This document shows, piece by piece, positions 47,322-56,306 of a stretch of 64,000 nucleotides of DNA. The stretch is from Nitrosomonadales bacterium (GTDB lineage: Bacteria; Pseudomonadota; Gammaproteobacteria; Burkholderiales; Gallionellaceae): positions 20,204 through 84,203 of the forward strand of contig JANYJE010000004.1 in the NCBI GenBank assembly GCA_025408405.1. Reading direction: 5' to 3'. The translations under genes and the position numbers were made by a program. How positions within the stretch are numbered: position 1 is the stretch's first letter; the number at the start of each line of letters is the position of its first letter. The notes under the pieces are model-generated. The model saw only the letters and a list, made by a program, of their open reading frames with translations, searched no databases and was not told the DNA's origin.

Positions 47322-48005
47322 ATGAAAAATGCAGTCGTGTTGTTATCCGGCGGACTGGATTCCGCCACGGTGCTGGCACTGGCAAGGCAGCAGAATTTCA
47401 GATGTTATGCATTAAGTGTCGATTATGGCCAGCGCCACCATGTTGAGCTGGCTGCGGCCCGGCATGTGGCGGACAGGCTGGGTGCGATTGAACACCGCGT
47501 GATCAATATTGATCTGACAGGTTTCGGTGGGTCGGCATTGACGGATGCGCGTATTGCCGTGCCGGAACAGGAAACGCCAGGCATTCCGCTGACCTATGTG
47601 CCTGCCCGCAATACCATTATGCTGTCGCTCGCACTGGCGTGGGCTGAAGTGCTACAGGCGCAGGATATTTTCTTCGGTGTCAATGCGGTGGATTATTCCG
47701 GTTATCCGGACTGCCGGCCGGAATATGTGGCGGCATTTGAACGCATGGCCAATCTTGCGACAAAAGCGGCGGTGGAGGGGAAGCCGCTGATCCTGCATGC
47801 GCCGCTGCAGTTCTGGTCCAAGGCCGAAATCATCCGCCAGGGTACGCAGCTCGGGGTGGATTTCAGCCTGACGGTTTCATGTTACCAGGCAGATGCGGAC
47901 GGACGTGCATGCGGCGTGTGTGACTCATGCCGTTTGCGCCGTGCTGGTTTTGTTGCGGCGGGTATGGAAGACGTGACACGCTACTCCCCAACAGGGCAAA
48001 AGTGA
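47322..48005 (+). CDS. queC: 7-cyano-7-deazaguanine synthase
   Basis: Converts CDG to preQ0 using ATP and ammonia. The 227 residues have the PP-loop [14 protein letters not shown] at the N-terminus, [17 protein letters not shown], and the C-terminal zinc cysteines in [20 protein letters not shown]. Length is typical. It pairs with queE in one operon and is followed by a tRNA promoter. Confidence 0.96.
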   Translation: MKNAVVLLSGGLDSATVLALARQQNFRCYALSVDYGQRHHVELAAARHVADRLGAIEHRVINIDLTGFGGSALTDARIAVPEQETPGIPLTYVPARNTIMLSLALAWAEVLQAQDIFFGVNAVDYSGYPDCRPEYVAAFERMANLATKAAVEGKPLILHAPLQFWSKAEIIRQGTQLGVDFSLTVSCYQADADGRACGVCDSCRLRRAGFVAAGMEDVTRYSPTGQK

Positions 48006-48013
48006 TTATCGCG

Positions 48014-48041
48014 TTGACAGCATGCGGCCAATCCGTATAAT
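48014..48041 (+). promoter_or_regulatory. consensus sigma-70 promoter of the tRNA pair
   Basis: TTGACA (48014-48019), 16-base spacer and TATAAT (48036-48041), both exact consensus, followed by the GC-rich discriminator GCGCGC expected of a stringently controlled stable-RNA promoter. Confidence 0.85.
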
Positions 48042-48062
48042 GCGCGCTTCCTTTTGGAATGT

Positions 48063-48138
48063 GGGTCGGTAGCTCAGTCGGTAGAGCAGCGGACTTTTAA
48101 TCCGTTGGTCGCGAGTTCGAATCTCGCCCGACCCACCA
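48063..48138 (+). tRNA. tRNA-Lys (anticodon TTT)
   Basis: A full cloverleaf: acceptor GGGTCGG/CCGACCC, D arm AGCTCAGTCGGTAGAGC, anticodon loop CTTTTAA (anticodon TTT) closed by GCGGA/TCCGT, T arm with GTTCGAATC, and encoded CCA. It is the first gene after the promoter at 48014. Confidence 0.97.
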
Positions 48139-48185
48139 GTATTTAACGTGTTGTTGCGTTCCGGACACCGCGTAATTGTTTTGCC

Positions 48186-48261
48186 GCCGCCATAGCTCAG
48201 TTGGTAGAGCAACCGCCTTGTAAGCGGTAGGTCATCAGTTCGAATCCGATTGGCGGCACCA
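48186..48261 (+). tRNA. tRNA-Thr (anticodon TGT)
   Basis: Acceptor GCCGCCA/TGGCGGC, D arm AGCTCAGTTGGTAGAGC, anticodon loop CTTGTAA (anticodon TGT) closed by ACCGC/GCGGT, T loop GTTCGAATC and encoded CCA. It is 47 bases after tRNA-Lys and probably shares its transcript. The following 165 bases show no further gene. Confidence 0.96.
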
Positions 48262-48427
48262 TCTCCCCCAGATTTCTACCAAGCCGCTATAATAAATTTT
48301 GCATTGAACTGTTGTTCAATTTTTGTGTTTGCCTGGCATTGGCACACAATCCTCCGCTTTCCTTCACGTTATTCGGTAACATTGCGCCTGTGCAGTGCGC
48401 ATACTGTTTGCGTGCATCCAAAATGTA

Positions 48428-48552
48428 ATTCAAATTTCAATTCGAAGGTGCAACAAGGCGGCCACTGGCGAACGACAAGGCCGGTGCAAATTGCACGGCA
48501 AGCAGTGGGCAATGAAGGCCAACGCAGTGTCCCGATGAAGTGAAATTGGAAT
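48428..48552 (-). repeat. 125-base structured repeat with inverted ends (copy 2)
   Basis: Inverted, shorter copy of the element at 46399-46647. Read on the minus strand it has ATTCCAATTTCACTTCATCGG, then ACACTGCGTTGG, a CCGTGC-loop-GCAC hairpin, GCCGCCTTGTTGCACC and TTCGAATTGAA. Its ends pair imperfectly. It stops 10 bases before the sucC ATG, so it forms the sucC leader. Confidence 0.7.
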
Positions 48553-48562
48553 AAGGGCTATT

Positions 48563-49726
48563 ATGAAAATTCACGAGTATCAAGCCAAGGAAATCCTGCG
48601 CCAGTTTGGCGTGCCTACGCCGCGCGGTCACGCATGTTTTACGCTGGACGAAGCAGAAAATGCGGCGCGCGAACTGGGCGGTTCGGCGTGGGTGGTCAAG
48701 GCGCAGATACATGCCGGGGGGCGGGGCAAGGGCGGCGGTGTAAAAGTTGCGCGCACGCAGCAGGAGGTGCGCGATTATGCCGGGCAGATATTGGGCATGC
48801 AGCTCGTCACCCACCAGACGGGTGCTGCGGGGCAGGCAGTCAGACGCTTGCTGATCGAAGAGGGCGCGAATATTGCCAAGGAATATTACGTCGGCATGGT
48901 GATCGACCGCAGCCGCCAGCGCGTGGTGCTGATGGCAAGCAGCGAGGGCGGCATGGAGATCGAGGAGGTGGCCGCGCATGCGCCGGAAAAGATCCACAAG
49001 GTGTGGATAGATCCTGTGGCCGGTTTGACGGACGCCGAGGCAGATGCCGTGGCGCGCCAGATTGGCATCCCTGCTGCGGCCTTGCCGCAGGCGCGTGCCT
49101 GCCTGCAAGGTTTGTATCGCGCCTTTGTGGAGAAGGATGCGATGCTGGCGGAAATCAATCCGCTGGTGCTGACCGCGGACCAGCGCGTGATCGCGCTGGA
49201 TGCAAAAATAAATTTCGACAGCAATGCCTTGTACCGTCACCCGGAAATCGTGGCATTACGCGATCTGGATGAGGAAGATCCGGCGGAGGTGGAGGCCTCA
49301 AAGTTCGACCTCAGCTACATCGCGCTCGACGGCAATATCGGTTGTCTGGTAAACGGCGCAGGATTGGCGATGGCGACCATGGATATCATCAAGTTGTATG
49401 GCGGATCACCGGCCAACTTCCTCGATGTGGGCGGCGGTGCGAACAAGGAAAAAGTCACCGAGGCATTCAAGCTGATGCTGAAGAATCCCGGGCTGCGCGC
49501 GATTCTGGTGAACATCTTCGGCGGCATCATGAAGTGCGATGTCATTGCGGAAGGCGTGGTGGCTGCCGCGCGCGAGGTGCATTTGAAGGTGCCGCTGGTG
49601 GTGCGACTGGAAGGTACCAACGTCGATCTGGGCAAGAAAATCCTGGCTGAATCGGGCCTGCCCATCATTTCCGCAAACAACATGGCAGACGCGGCGCAAA
49701 AGGCTGTAAACGCAGCGCTCAGCTAG
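48563..49726 (+). CDS. sucC: succinate--CoA ligase (ADP-forming) beta subunit
   Basis: TCA-cycle enzyme subunit holding the ATP-grasp nucleotide site and the succinate-CoA interface. The 387 residues match the family: [18 protein letters not shown] at the start, [29 protein letters not shown], and FVNIFGGI-like [15 protein letters not shown]. The last 8 codons form one arm of a perfect 20-base-pair inverted repeat. Confidence 0.97.
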   Translation: MKIHEYQAKEILRQFGVPTPRGHACFTLDEAENAARELGGSAWVVKAQIHAGGRGKGGGVKVARTQQEVRDYAGQILGMQLVTHQTGAAGQAVRRLLIEEGANIAKEYYVGMVIDRSRQRVVLMASSEGGMEIEEVAAHAPEKIHKVWIDPVAGLTDAEADAVARQIGIPAAALPQARACLQGLYRAFVEKDAMLAEINPLVLTADQRVIALDAKINFDSNALYRHPEIVALRDLDEEDPAEVEASKFDLSYIALDGNIGCLVNGAGLAMATMDIIKLYGGSPANFLDVGGGANKEKVTEAFKLMLKNPGLRAILVNIFGGIMKCDVIAEGVVAAAREVHLKVPLVVRLEGTNVDLGKKILAESGLPIISANNMADAAQKAVNAALS

Positions 49727-49744
49727 CGCTGCGTTTACAGCCTT
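49700..49744. repeat. perfect 20-bp inverted repeat across the sucC stop
   Basis: Arm 49700-49719 lies in the sucC coding end and arm 49725-49744 is its exact reverse complement, with a 5-base loop. The TAG stop (49724-49726) is at the loop edge. No T-run follows, so it is more likely an mRNA-stability or attenuation structure between sucC and sucD than a full terminator. Confidence 0.85.
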
Positions 49745-49821
49745 GCGGTGAGGACTTGCCTTCAGCTTGATCGCAGCCCAAAGGTCGCAGCGTTTTTGAG
49801 AATAAAGACAGGAAGACAATA

Positions 49822-50703
49822 ATGAGCATTCTCATCAATAAAAACACCCGCGTGATGACGCAGGGCATGACCGGCAAGGTCGGCCAGTTTCACACGCTGC
49901 ACTGCAAGAACTATGCGAATGGAGCCGACTGTTTTGTCGCGGGGGTGACGCCGGGAAAGGCCGGGCAGAGCTATGAAGGTATCCCTGTCTACAACAGCGT
50001 GCTGGAAGCCAGGCAGCAGACCGGTGCCACGGTTTCGGTGATTTATGTGCCGCCCGCCTATGCGGCGGCGGCGATCGATGAGGCGGTGGAGGCTGAACTG
50101 GATCTGGTGATCTGCATCACCGAAGGAATTCCGGTGCACGATATGCTGCGCACGCGCTACAAGATGCAGGGCAAGAAGACGCGGCTGATCGGCCCTAACT
50201 GCCCGGGCCTGATTACTCCGGACGAAATCAAGATCGGCATCATGCCCGGGCATATCCACAAGAAGGGCCGCATCGGCGTGGTGTCGCGTTCGGGCACGCT
50301 GACCTATGAGGCCGTCGGCCAGCTCTCCGAGCTGGGCTATGGACAGTCTTCCTGCGTGGGTATCGGCGGCGATCCGATCAACGGCATGAAACACCTGGAG
50401 GTGATGCAGTTGTTTAACGATGACCCGGACACCGATGCCGTGATCATGGTGGGCGAGATCGGCGGCAGCGACGAGGAAGAATGCGCGCGCTGGATCAAGA
50501 GCAATATGCAGAAGCCGGTAGTGGGTTTTATCGCCGGCATCACCGCACCTGCCGGCAAGCGCATGGGGCATGCCGGTGCGATCATCTCGGGCGGGCAAGG
50601 GGGCGCGGAAGACAAGCTCGCGGTGATGGAAGAATGCGGCATACATATCACGCGCAACCCGGCTGAAATGGGGCGCACGATGCAGAAGATTTTGAAGGGG
50701 TAG
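49822..50703 (+). CDS. sucD: succinate--CoA ligase (ADP-forming) alpha subunit
   Basis: Alpha subunit carrying the CoA site and the phospho-histidine. The 293 residues have the N-terminal CoA-binding Rossmann domain (VMTQGMTGKVGQFHTLHCKNY), RLIGPNCPGLITPDE, and the active His in GHAGAIISGGQGGAEDK. The last residues (GRTMQKILKG) are typical. It is separated from sucC by 95 bases that contain the large hairpin. Confidence 0.97.
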   Translation: MSILINKNTRVMTQGMTGKVGQFHTLHCKNYANGADCFVAGVTPGKAGQSYEGIPVYNSVLEARQQTGATVSVIYVPPAYAAAAIDEAVEAELDLVICITEGIPVHDMLRTRYKMQGKKTRLIGPNCPGLITPDEIKIGIMPGHIHKKGRIGVVSRSGTLTYEAVGQLSELGYGQSSCVGIGGDPINGMKHLEVMQLFNDDPDTDAVIMVGEIGGSDEEECARWIKSNMQKPVVGFIAGITAPAGKRMGHAGAIISGGQGGAEDKLAVMEECGIHITRNPAEMGRTMQKILKG

Positions 50704-50706
50704 TTG

Positions 50707-51531
50707 ATGCTGGAAATGTTGAATTCCGCCCAATTCTGGGTGGACGTTTTTAAGATCATCGTTATCGATGTGCTGCTTAGCGGCGACAACGCGGTGGTGA
50801 TTGCGCTGGCCTGCCGCAACCTGCCTGCCGTACAGCGCAAGCAGGGCGTGTTGTATGGCGTGCTGGGTGCGATTGTGTTGCGCCTGGTGTTGACTTTCTT
50901 CGCGGTGAATCTGCTGGCCCTGCCTTATCTCAAGGTGGTGGGGGCGTTGCTGCTGTTGTGGATAGGCATCAAGCTGCTGGTGCCGGAAGATGAGCATGAT
51001 GCGAGCAACATCAAAGCCAACCCCAATCTGTGGGGAGCGGTGCGCACCATCATCATCGCCGACTTCATCATGAGCCTGGATAACGTGTTGGGCGTGGCGG
51101 CTGCGGCCAAGGGCAATGTCATGCTGCTGGCATTCGGCTTGCTGGTGAGCATCCCGCTGATTGCGTGGAGCAGCCAGCTGGTGCTGAAATTGATTGACCG
51201 TTTCCCGGCGATTATTTTTCTGGGCGGCGCGCTGCTCGGCTACGTGGCCGGAGAAATGCTGGTCAGCGATGTGTCTGTAGCCCATGCGCTGGAAGCTTTG
51301 CCGCACGCACTGCATAGCCTGATCCCGGCCGGGTGTGCGCTGCTGGTGGTGGTGCTCGGCAAGTGGCTGGCGGCACGCAAACGGGTTGTCAGCGCAGTGG
51401 TTGATCTGGTGGATGAAACGGTTGCGGCCGGGGCGGGCGAGTTGCATCGCATTCCCCCTGAAGCCAATTCGGCCAACTCGCAACAGGTGTCAGGCACTCG
51501 GGTTGCTGGCGCACCAGACAGCCAACATTGA
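50707..51531 (+). CDS. TerC/YjbE-family integral membrane protein
   Basis: A 274-residue protein with seven or so membrane helices. ATG 50707 is used instead of the TTG at 50704. The family motifs VLLSGDNAVVIALACRNLP and MSLDNVLGVAAAAKGN carry the paired Asp-Asn residues thought to bind metal. TerC-type proteins are linked to manganese export to secreted enzymes or to tellurite/metal resistance. It has a Thr/Ser-rich polar tail. It follows sucD by 3 bases, but shared function is not implied. Confidence 0.88.
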   Translation: MLEMLNSAQFWVDVFKIIVIDVLLSGDNAVVIALACRNLPAVQRKQGVLYGVLGAIVLRLVLTFFAVNLLALPYLKVVGALLLLWIGIKLLVPEDEHDASNIKANPNLWGAVRTIIIADFIMSLDNVLGVAAAAKGNVMLLAFGLLVSIPLIAWSSQLVLKLIDRFPAIIFLGGALLGYVAGEMLVSDVSVAHALEALPHALHSLIPAGCALLVVVLGKWLAARKRVVSAVVDLVDETVAAGAGELHRIPPEANSANSQQVSGTRVAGAPDSQH

Positions 51532-51543
51532 AAGGATGGCAAG

Positions 51544-51969
51544 ATGAAATTATTAATACCCATAGATGGCTCGTCCAGCGCCAACCGTGCCGTCGAGCAT
51601 GTCATTGCCAGCGCGGCCTGGCTGAAAGATGCGCCGCAGGTGTTCCTGCTTAACGTGCAGTGGAAGCTGGCTTCGGGCAACGTGAAGATGTTTATCAACC
51701 AGGAAACCATCAACGACTATTATCGTGAGCAGGGGCTGGAAGCCTTGTCGGCGGCGCGCGGGCAGCTGGATGCCGCAGGGCTGGCTTACACCTACCACAT
51801 CAGTGTAGGCACACCGGCTGAGGCGATAGTGCAGTATGCGCAAGAGCAACGGGTGGATCAGATTGTCATGAGCGCGCACGGTCAGGGCATGCTGGCGACC
51901 TTGCTGCTCGGTTCGGTGGCAGGCAAAGTGGTTAATCTCGCGCCTGTGCCGGTGCTGCTGATAAAGTAG
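51544..51969 (+). CDS. universal stress protein (UspA family)
   Basis: A 141-residue single-domain Usp protein: N-terminal KLLIPIDGSSSANRAVEHVI and the ATP-binding loop region MSAHGQGMLATLLLGSVAGKVVNLAPVPVLLIK, which keeps G-x2-G-x9-G(S/T) spacing in outline. It probably binds ATP or AMP and is induced under stress. It is 12 bases downstream of the TerC gene, so likely co-transcribed. Confidence 0.92.
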   Translation: MKLLIPIDGSSSANRAVEHVIASAAWLKDAPQVFLLNVQWKLASGNVKMFINQETINDYYREQGLEALSAARGQLDAAGLAYTYHISVGTPAEAIVQYAQEQRVDQIVMSAHGQGMLATLLLGSVAGKVVNLAPVPVLLIK

Positions 51970-52075
51970 GGCCGCCGGGATAATTCGTAATAAATAAAGT
52001 GAGTTATGGCTTGCTGTTGAAAAATGTTTTAGTATTCGTCCGCGTTAACAGGCTAAATTAAACAAGATTTCAAAT

Positions 52076-54634
52076 ATGGCAAACATGAGAAAGATGTCGA
52101 TCTGGAAGGCAGACTGGTTGGTCGGTCTGCTGGTCGCATTGTTTTTCCTGTTTAGTGCGGGCAGCGATTTAATGCAAAGCCTGGAGCGCAAAGCCTACGA
52201 TTTAGGCGTGCGGGCCTCATCGCACCTCCCCAGCGACAAAGTGGTGGTGATCGCCATTGACGACCAGAGCATTGCCAATCTGGGGCGCTGGCCCTGGCCA
52301 CGGGCAACCCAGGCCAAGATGCTGGATCTGCTGGCGCAGGGACACGCCAAGGTGGTGGGTAATACGGCTCTGTTTTTCGAGCCGCAAGTTGATCCGGGTT
52401 TGGCTTACATCAACAAAATAGCCGATGCACTCGGAAAATCTGCCTTGCTCAACAATGCCGAACCGGCGCGTCAGAGTGAGCCATCTCAAATAGATGCTTT
52501 GTTGCTGGAGGCTGTGCAGAATCTCGACAATGACCAGAAGTTAAGCGAGAGCATGACCCAGGCCAATGATGTGCTGCTGGCCATGTTTTTTGAGTTGGGT
52601 GATGCGCAGGGCAGGCCGAGCAAGCCCCTGCCGGATTATGTGCAGAAAAACAATCTGGCTAATATCAACGACCCGGCCGGCCTGGGCATGGCGGGTGTGC
52701 TGCCGTTGCCAGCAGCTTCTGTGCAGTATCCAATCCCGCTGCTGGGTGAGCGTGCTGTCGGAATCGGGCATTTGAATACACTGATCGATGTGGACGGGGC
52801 GGTGCGCGTGGAGCCACTGGTGGTTGGCTATTACGACCAGCTGTATCCTTCGCTGCCCCTGTTGCTGGCGGCGAAAAGCCTGAACCTTGAGGCCAAGGAT
52901 ATACAGGTGAACCTGGGGCAGGGCGTCAAGCTGGGCAACCTGAATATCGCAACAGATTCATCCTTGCGCATGCATACTTATTTCTACAGGGACAGGGAAG
53001 GCAAGCCGGCATTCCAGGTTGATTCTTTTTTCGATGTGCTTAGCGGCAAAATTTCACCAGATAAATACCGCGACAAGATTGTGCTGATCGGGGCTACGGC
53101 AGCGGGTGTCGGGACGGCCACGGTGACGCCGATTTCTGCCGGCATGGCACCTGTGCTGACGCTGGCGCATTCGGTATCCAGCATCCTCAAGCAGGATTAT
53201 TTCATTGTGCCGAACTGGAGCAGCTGGGCGCAGATCGGTGTCTTTGTCCTGGTCGCGTTGTATTTGATCGTGTTGTTGCCGCGTTTGAGCGCCTTGCTGG
53301 GTGCGCTGATTACCGGCGGAATATTTATAGCCCTGCTGGTGACGCATTTTATGCTGATGACGACGCAAGCCATGTGGCTGCCGTTGATGTTGCCGGCGAC
53401 CATGCTTTTGGTTGGGCACTTGTTGCTGACCAGTAAATATTTCTTCATGTCTGAAAAAGGCAAAATCAAGTCTGATGCCGAATCTGCCGAAAGCAACCGC
53501 ATGCTGGGATTGGCGTTCCAGGGGCAGGGGCAACTGGACATTGCTTTCGATAAATTTCGCAAGGTGGCAATAGACGACAGCCTGATGGAAGTGCTTTATA
53601 ACCTGGGGCTGGATTTCGAGCGCAAGCGCCAGTTCAACAAGGCGGAATCTGTATTCAGATACATGGCGGAATACAACCCCAGGTTTCGCGATCTGAAAGA
53701 TCGTCTGGCACAATCCAAGGCGATGTCCGAAACCGTCATCCTCGGTGGTAATTCTGGCAAGAGCAACGCCAGCACCATGGTGCTGGACAGGGTGGGCGTA
53801 TCCAAGCCGATGCTGGGGCGTTATGAAATCGAGAAAGAGCTGGGCAAGGGGGCAATGGGTGTGGTGTATATGGGCAGGGATCCCAAGATTGGCCGCGTGG
53901 TGGCCATCAAGACCATGGCCTTGGCACAGGAGTTTGATGCGGATGAACTGGAAGATGTGAAGGCGCGCTTTTTCCGCGAAGCTGAAACTGCCGGACGCCT
54001 GAATCACCCGAATATTGTGAATATGTATGACGCCGGCGAGGAGCACGATCTTGCCTATATTGCGATGGAGTTTCTCAAGGGGCAGGACTTGGCGCCTTAT
54101 ACCAAAGCGGGCAATCTGCTGCCGCTGCCCAAGGTGTTAAGCATCGTGGCGCGCGTGGCCGATGCGCTGGGCTATGCGCATACGTTGAACGTGGTGCATC
54201 GCGATATCAAGCCGGCCAATATCATGTATGACGCCGAGACCGATACGGTCAAGGTGACCGACTTTGGTATCGCCCGCATTACCGACTCGTCCAAGACTAA
54301 GACGGGTATGGTCTTGGGTACGCCATCCTATATGTCGCCAGAGCAGCTGGCAGGCACCAAGATCGAGGGTTCCTCAGATCTGTTCTCACTGGGCGTGAGT
54401 TTGTATTTGATGGTGTGTGGTAAGCTGCCGTTTAATGGTGATTCCATGGCGCAACTGATGTTCAGGATTGCGAATGAACCTCATGTGGATATTTTGACAG
54501 TAAGACCGGATTTGCCGCCTTGTGTGGTGCAAATTATCAACAGGGCATTGGCCAAGAAAGTAACGGAGCGTTACCAGACTGGCGCTGAAATGGCTGATGC
54601 AATCCGCCAGTGTGCGGCAAGCTTGCAAGGGTAG
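52076..54634 (+). CDS. CHASE2-domain eukaryotic-type Ser/Thr protein kinase
   Basis: An 852-residue membrane kinase. A signal anchor (about 15-30) leads to a periplasmic CHASE2 sensor (about 35-360, with VVIAIDDQSIANLGRWPWPR), three membrane helices (about 380-455), a TPR-like pair (about 475-555) and a C-terminal kinase (about 582-850). Kinase motifs are complete: GKGAMGVVY, Lys612 in VAIK, Asp710 in HRDIKPANIM, Asp729 in DFG, and SPEQ in the activation segment. Thr567 in STMVLDRVG precedes the kinase and resembles an FHA-binding phosphosite. The PP2C gene starts 7 bases on. This is the head of the 12-kb signalling cluster. Confidence 0.93.
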   Translation: MANMRKMSIWKADWLVGLLVALFFLFSAGSDLMQSLERKAYDLGVRASSHLPSDKVVVIAIDDQSIANLGRWPWPRATQAKMLDLLAQGHAKVVGNTALFFEPQVDPGLAYINKIADALGKSALLNNAEPARQSEPSQIDALLLEAVQNLDNDQKLSESMTQANDVLLAMFFELGDAQGRPSKPLPDYVQKNNLANINDPAGLGMAGVLPLPAASVQYPIPLLGERAVGIGHLNTLIDVDGAVRVEPLVVGYYDQLYPSLPLLLAAKSLNLEAKDIQVNLGQGVKLGNLNIATDSSLRMHTYFYRDREGKPAFQVDSFFDVLSGKISPDKYRDKIVLIGATAAGVGTATVTPISAGMAPVLTLAHSVSSILKQDYFIVPNWSSWAQIGVFVLVALYLIVLLPRLSALLGALITGGIFIALLVTHFMLMTTQAMWLPLMLPATMLLVGHLLLTSKYFFMSEKGKIKSDAESAESNRMLGLAFQGQGQLDIAFDKFRKVAIDDSLMEVLYNLGLDFERKRQFNKAESVFRYMAEYNPRFRDLKDRLAQSKAMSETVILGGNSGKSNASTMVLDRVGVSKPMLGRYEIEKELGKGAMGVVYMGRDPKIGRVVAIKTMALAQEFDADELEDVKARFFREAETAGRLNHPNIVNMYDAGEEHDLAYIAMEFLKGQDLAPYTKAGNLLPLPKVLSIVARVADALGYAHTLNVVHRDIKPANIMYDAETDTVKVTDFGIARITDSSKTKTGMVLGTPSYMSPEQLAGTKIEGSSDLFSLGVSLYLMVCGKLPFNGDSMAQLMFRIANEPHVDILTVRPDLPPCVVQIINRALAKKVTERYQTGAEMADAIRQCAASLQG

Positions 54635-54641
54635 GAAGGAT

Positions 54642-55469
54642 ATGGATATTCAAGAAGCGCTGGAAATAGTCAGCCTGACTCATCCGGGGATGGTGAGGTC
54701 GCACAATGAAGACAGTGTGTCTTATGATGCTGCGTGCGGGCTGGCAGTGCTGGCAGACGGCATGGGCGGGTATAATGCCGGCGAGGTTGCCAGCGGGATA
54801 GCAGTTTCCGTGGTGATGACCGAAATCAAACATTATCTGGAAGGTGTGCGTCCTGAAGACAAGGATGCGGCCACTGGTGAGGATATGGCAGTAGTGCTGT
54901 TGCGTGATAATGTGCAGAAGGCCAATGCGTCAATTTTCCACGCTGCGCAGAGTCAGCCGCAATATGCGGGAATGGGAACTACCATCGTTTCCAGCCTGTT
55001 TTACGACAACCGCGTGGCGGTTGCGCATGTGGGTGATTCGCGCATGTACCGTTTGCGCGGTGATACCTTTGAAAGCGTGACGCGCGATCATTCATTGCTG
55101 CAAGAACAAATTGACAGCGGCATGATCAGCCAAGAAGATGCGCGCATGTCCAAGAACCGGAATCTGGTAACGCGTGCGGTGGGTATCGATGCGGAAGTTG
55201 CGGCAGAAGTGCATGTTTACGATGTGCAGCGCGGAGACGTGTATGTGCTGTGTTCGGATGGACTCAACGACATGGTTGAGGACGAGGATATAGGGAGTAC
55301 CGTGCAAATGCTCCAGTCAAACTTGCCTCTGGCCGCCTCACAGCTGATCCAGATGGCGAATGACAACGGCGGGCGTGATAACGTGTCAGTGATATTGGTA
55401 AAAGTTAATGGTGAGTTCGCTGCGAAACGAGGTTTGGTCGCGAAATTACTGTCGTGGTTTAAGAGTTAA
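54642..55469 (+). CDS. PP2C-family Ser/Thr protein phosphatase
   Basis: A 275-residue soluble PPM/PP2C phosphatase. ATG 54642 follows GGAAGGA. Metal-binding and catalytic motifs are in order: RSHNEDSVSYD, LADGMGGYNAGEVASG, VAHVGDSRMYRLRG, TRDHSL, LCSDGLNDMVED and GGRDNVSVILVK. It should reverse phosphorylation by the upstream kinase. It lies 7 bases after the kinase and 17 bases before the FHA gene, giving the kinase-phosphatase-reader order. Confidence 0.94.
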   Translation: MDIQEALEIVSLTHPGMVRSHNEDSVSYDAACGLAVLADGMGGYNAGEVASGIAVSVVMTEIKHYLEGVRPEDKDAATGEDMAVVLLRDNVQKANASIFHAAQSQPQYAGMGTTIVSSLFYDNRVAVAHVGDSRMYRLRGDTFESVTRDHSLLQEQIDSGMISQEDARMSKNRNLVTRAVGIDAEVAAEVHVYDVQRGDVYVLCSDGLNDMVEDEDIGSTVQMLQSNLPLAASQLIQMANDNGGRDNVSVILVKVNGEFAAKRGLVAKLLSWFKS

Positions 55470-55486
55470 TTACGGAGATTGAAGAT

Positions 55487-56245
55487 ATGCCGGCAAAACT
55501 TATACTCAGCATGGACGGCGTGGTGCTGCAGGAATATGCGCTGAACAAGGAGCGCATGACGATAGGGCGCAAGGCGCACAACGATGTCGTGATTGACAAT
55601 CTGGCGGTGAGTGGCGAGCACGCTGCGATTGTGACTATACAGAACGATTCCTTCCTGGAGGATATGGATAGTACGAATGGTGTGACGGTAAATGGCATCG
55701 CGACCAAAAAACACTTCTTGCAGAACAACGATGTGGTTGAGATTGGCAAATACAAGCTGAAATATTTGAACGATCAGCCGACTCAAACTACCGCGGCCGA
55801 TTTTGAACGCACCATGATATTGCGCTCCCCCGTAAAACCGGCTGCTGCAGCTCATGCGGATCTGGGCGGGATCACCAACACCCAGGTTGGGCTCAAGCCG
55901 GCGATCAAGGCGGTGCAGGCGGAAGCTACCGGAAAATTTGAAACGACCGGATCTCCTTCTGCGCCAGATAGCTCGGCCGGACATGTGGCAGTGGTGCAAA
56001 TTCTGAACGGCCCGAATTCCGGCAAGGAACTTGAACTGGTAAAAAACCTTACCACACTGGGCAAGCCTGGCGTACAAGTCGCAGTACTGGCGCGTCGCCC
56101 GCACGGTTTCTTTATTACTCATGTTGAAGGTACAAGTTATCCGGTGGTGAACGGTGAATCATTGGGGGAGCATCCGCGTCAATTGAATGACCACGATATC
56201 ATCGAGCTGGCAGGGATAAAAATGGAGTTTTATTTTAAATCCTGA
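55487..56245 (+). CDS. dual FHA-domain protein
   Basis: A 252-residue cytoplasmic protein. The first FHA domain (about 5-90) has the full phosphothreonine pocket: IGRKAHNDVVIDN, SGEHAAI and DSTNGVTVNG. A linker has Thr109 in FERTMILRSP. The C-terminal part (about 165-250) is a second FHA-like fold in which the GR and SxxH residues are lost (LGKPGVQVAVL, VVNGESLGEHPRQLND), so it probably does not bind phosphate. It likely reads the neighbouring kinase, with T109 as a possible self-ligand. Confidence 0.9.
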   Translation: MPAKLILSMDGVVLQEYALNKERMTIGRKAHNDVVIDNLAVSGEHAAIVTIQNDSFLEDMDSTNGVTVNGIATKKHFLQNNDVVEIGKYKLKYLNDQPTQTTAADFERTMILRSPVKPAAAAHADLGGITNTQVGLKPAIKAVQAEATGKFETTGSPSAPDSSAGHVAVVQILNGPNSGKELELVKNLTTLGKPGVQVAVLARRPHGFFITHVEGTSYPVVNGESLGEHPRQLNDHDIIELAGIKMEFYFKS

Positions 56246-56306
56246 TTAGAGCCATTGCAGCGCAGAGGCTTGCCTGGTCTTTATTAGGCTGCTCACGCAA
56301 GGGAAG

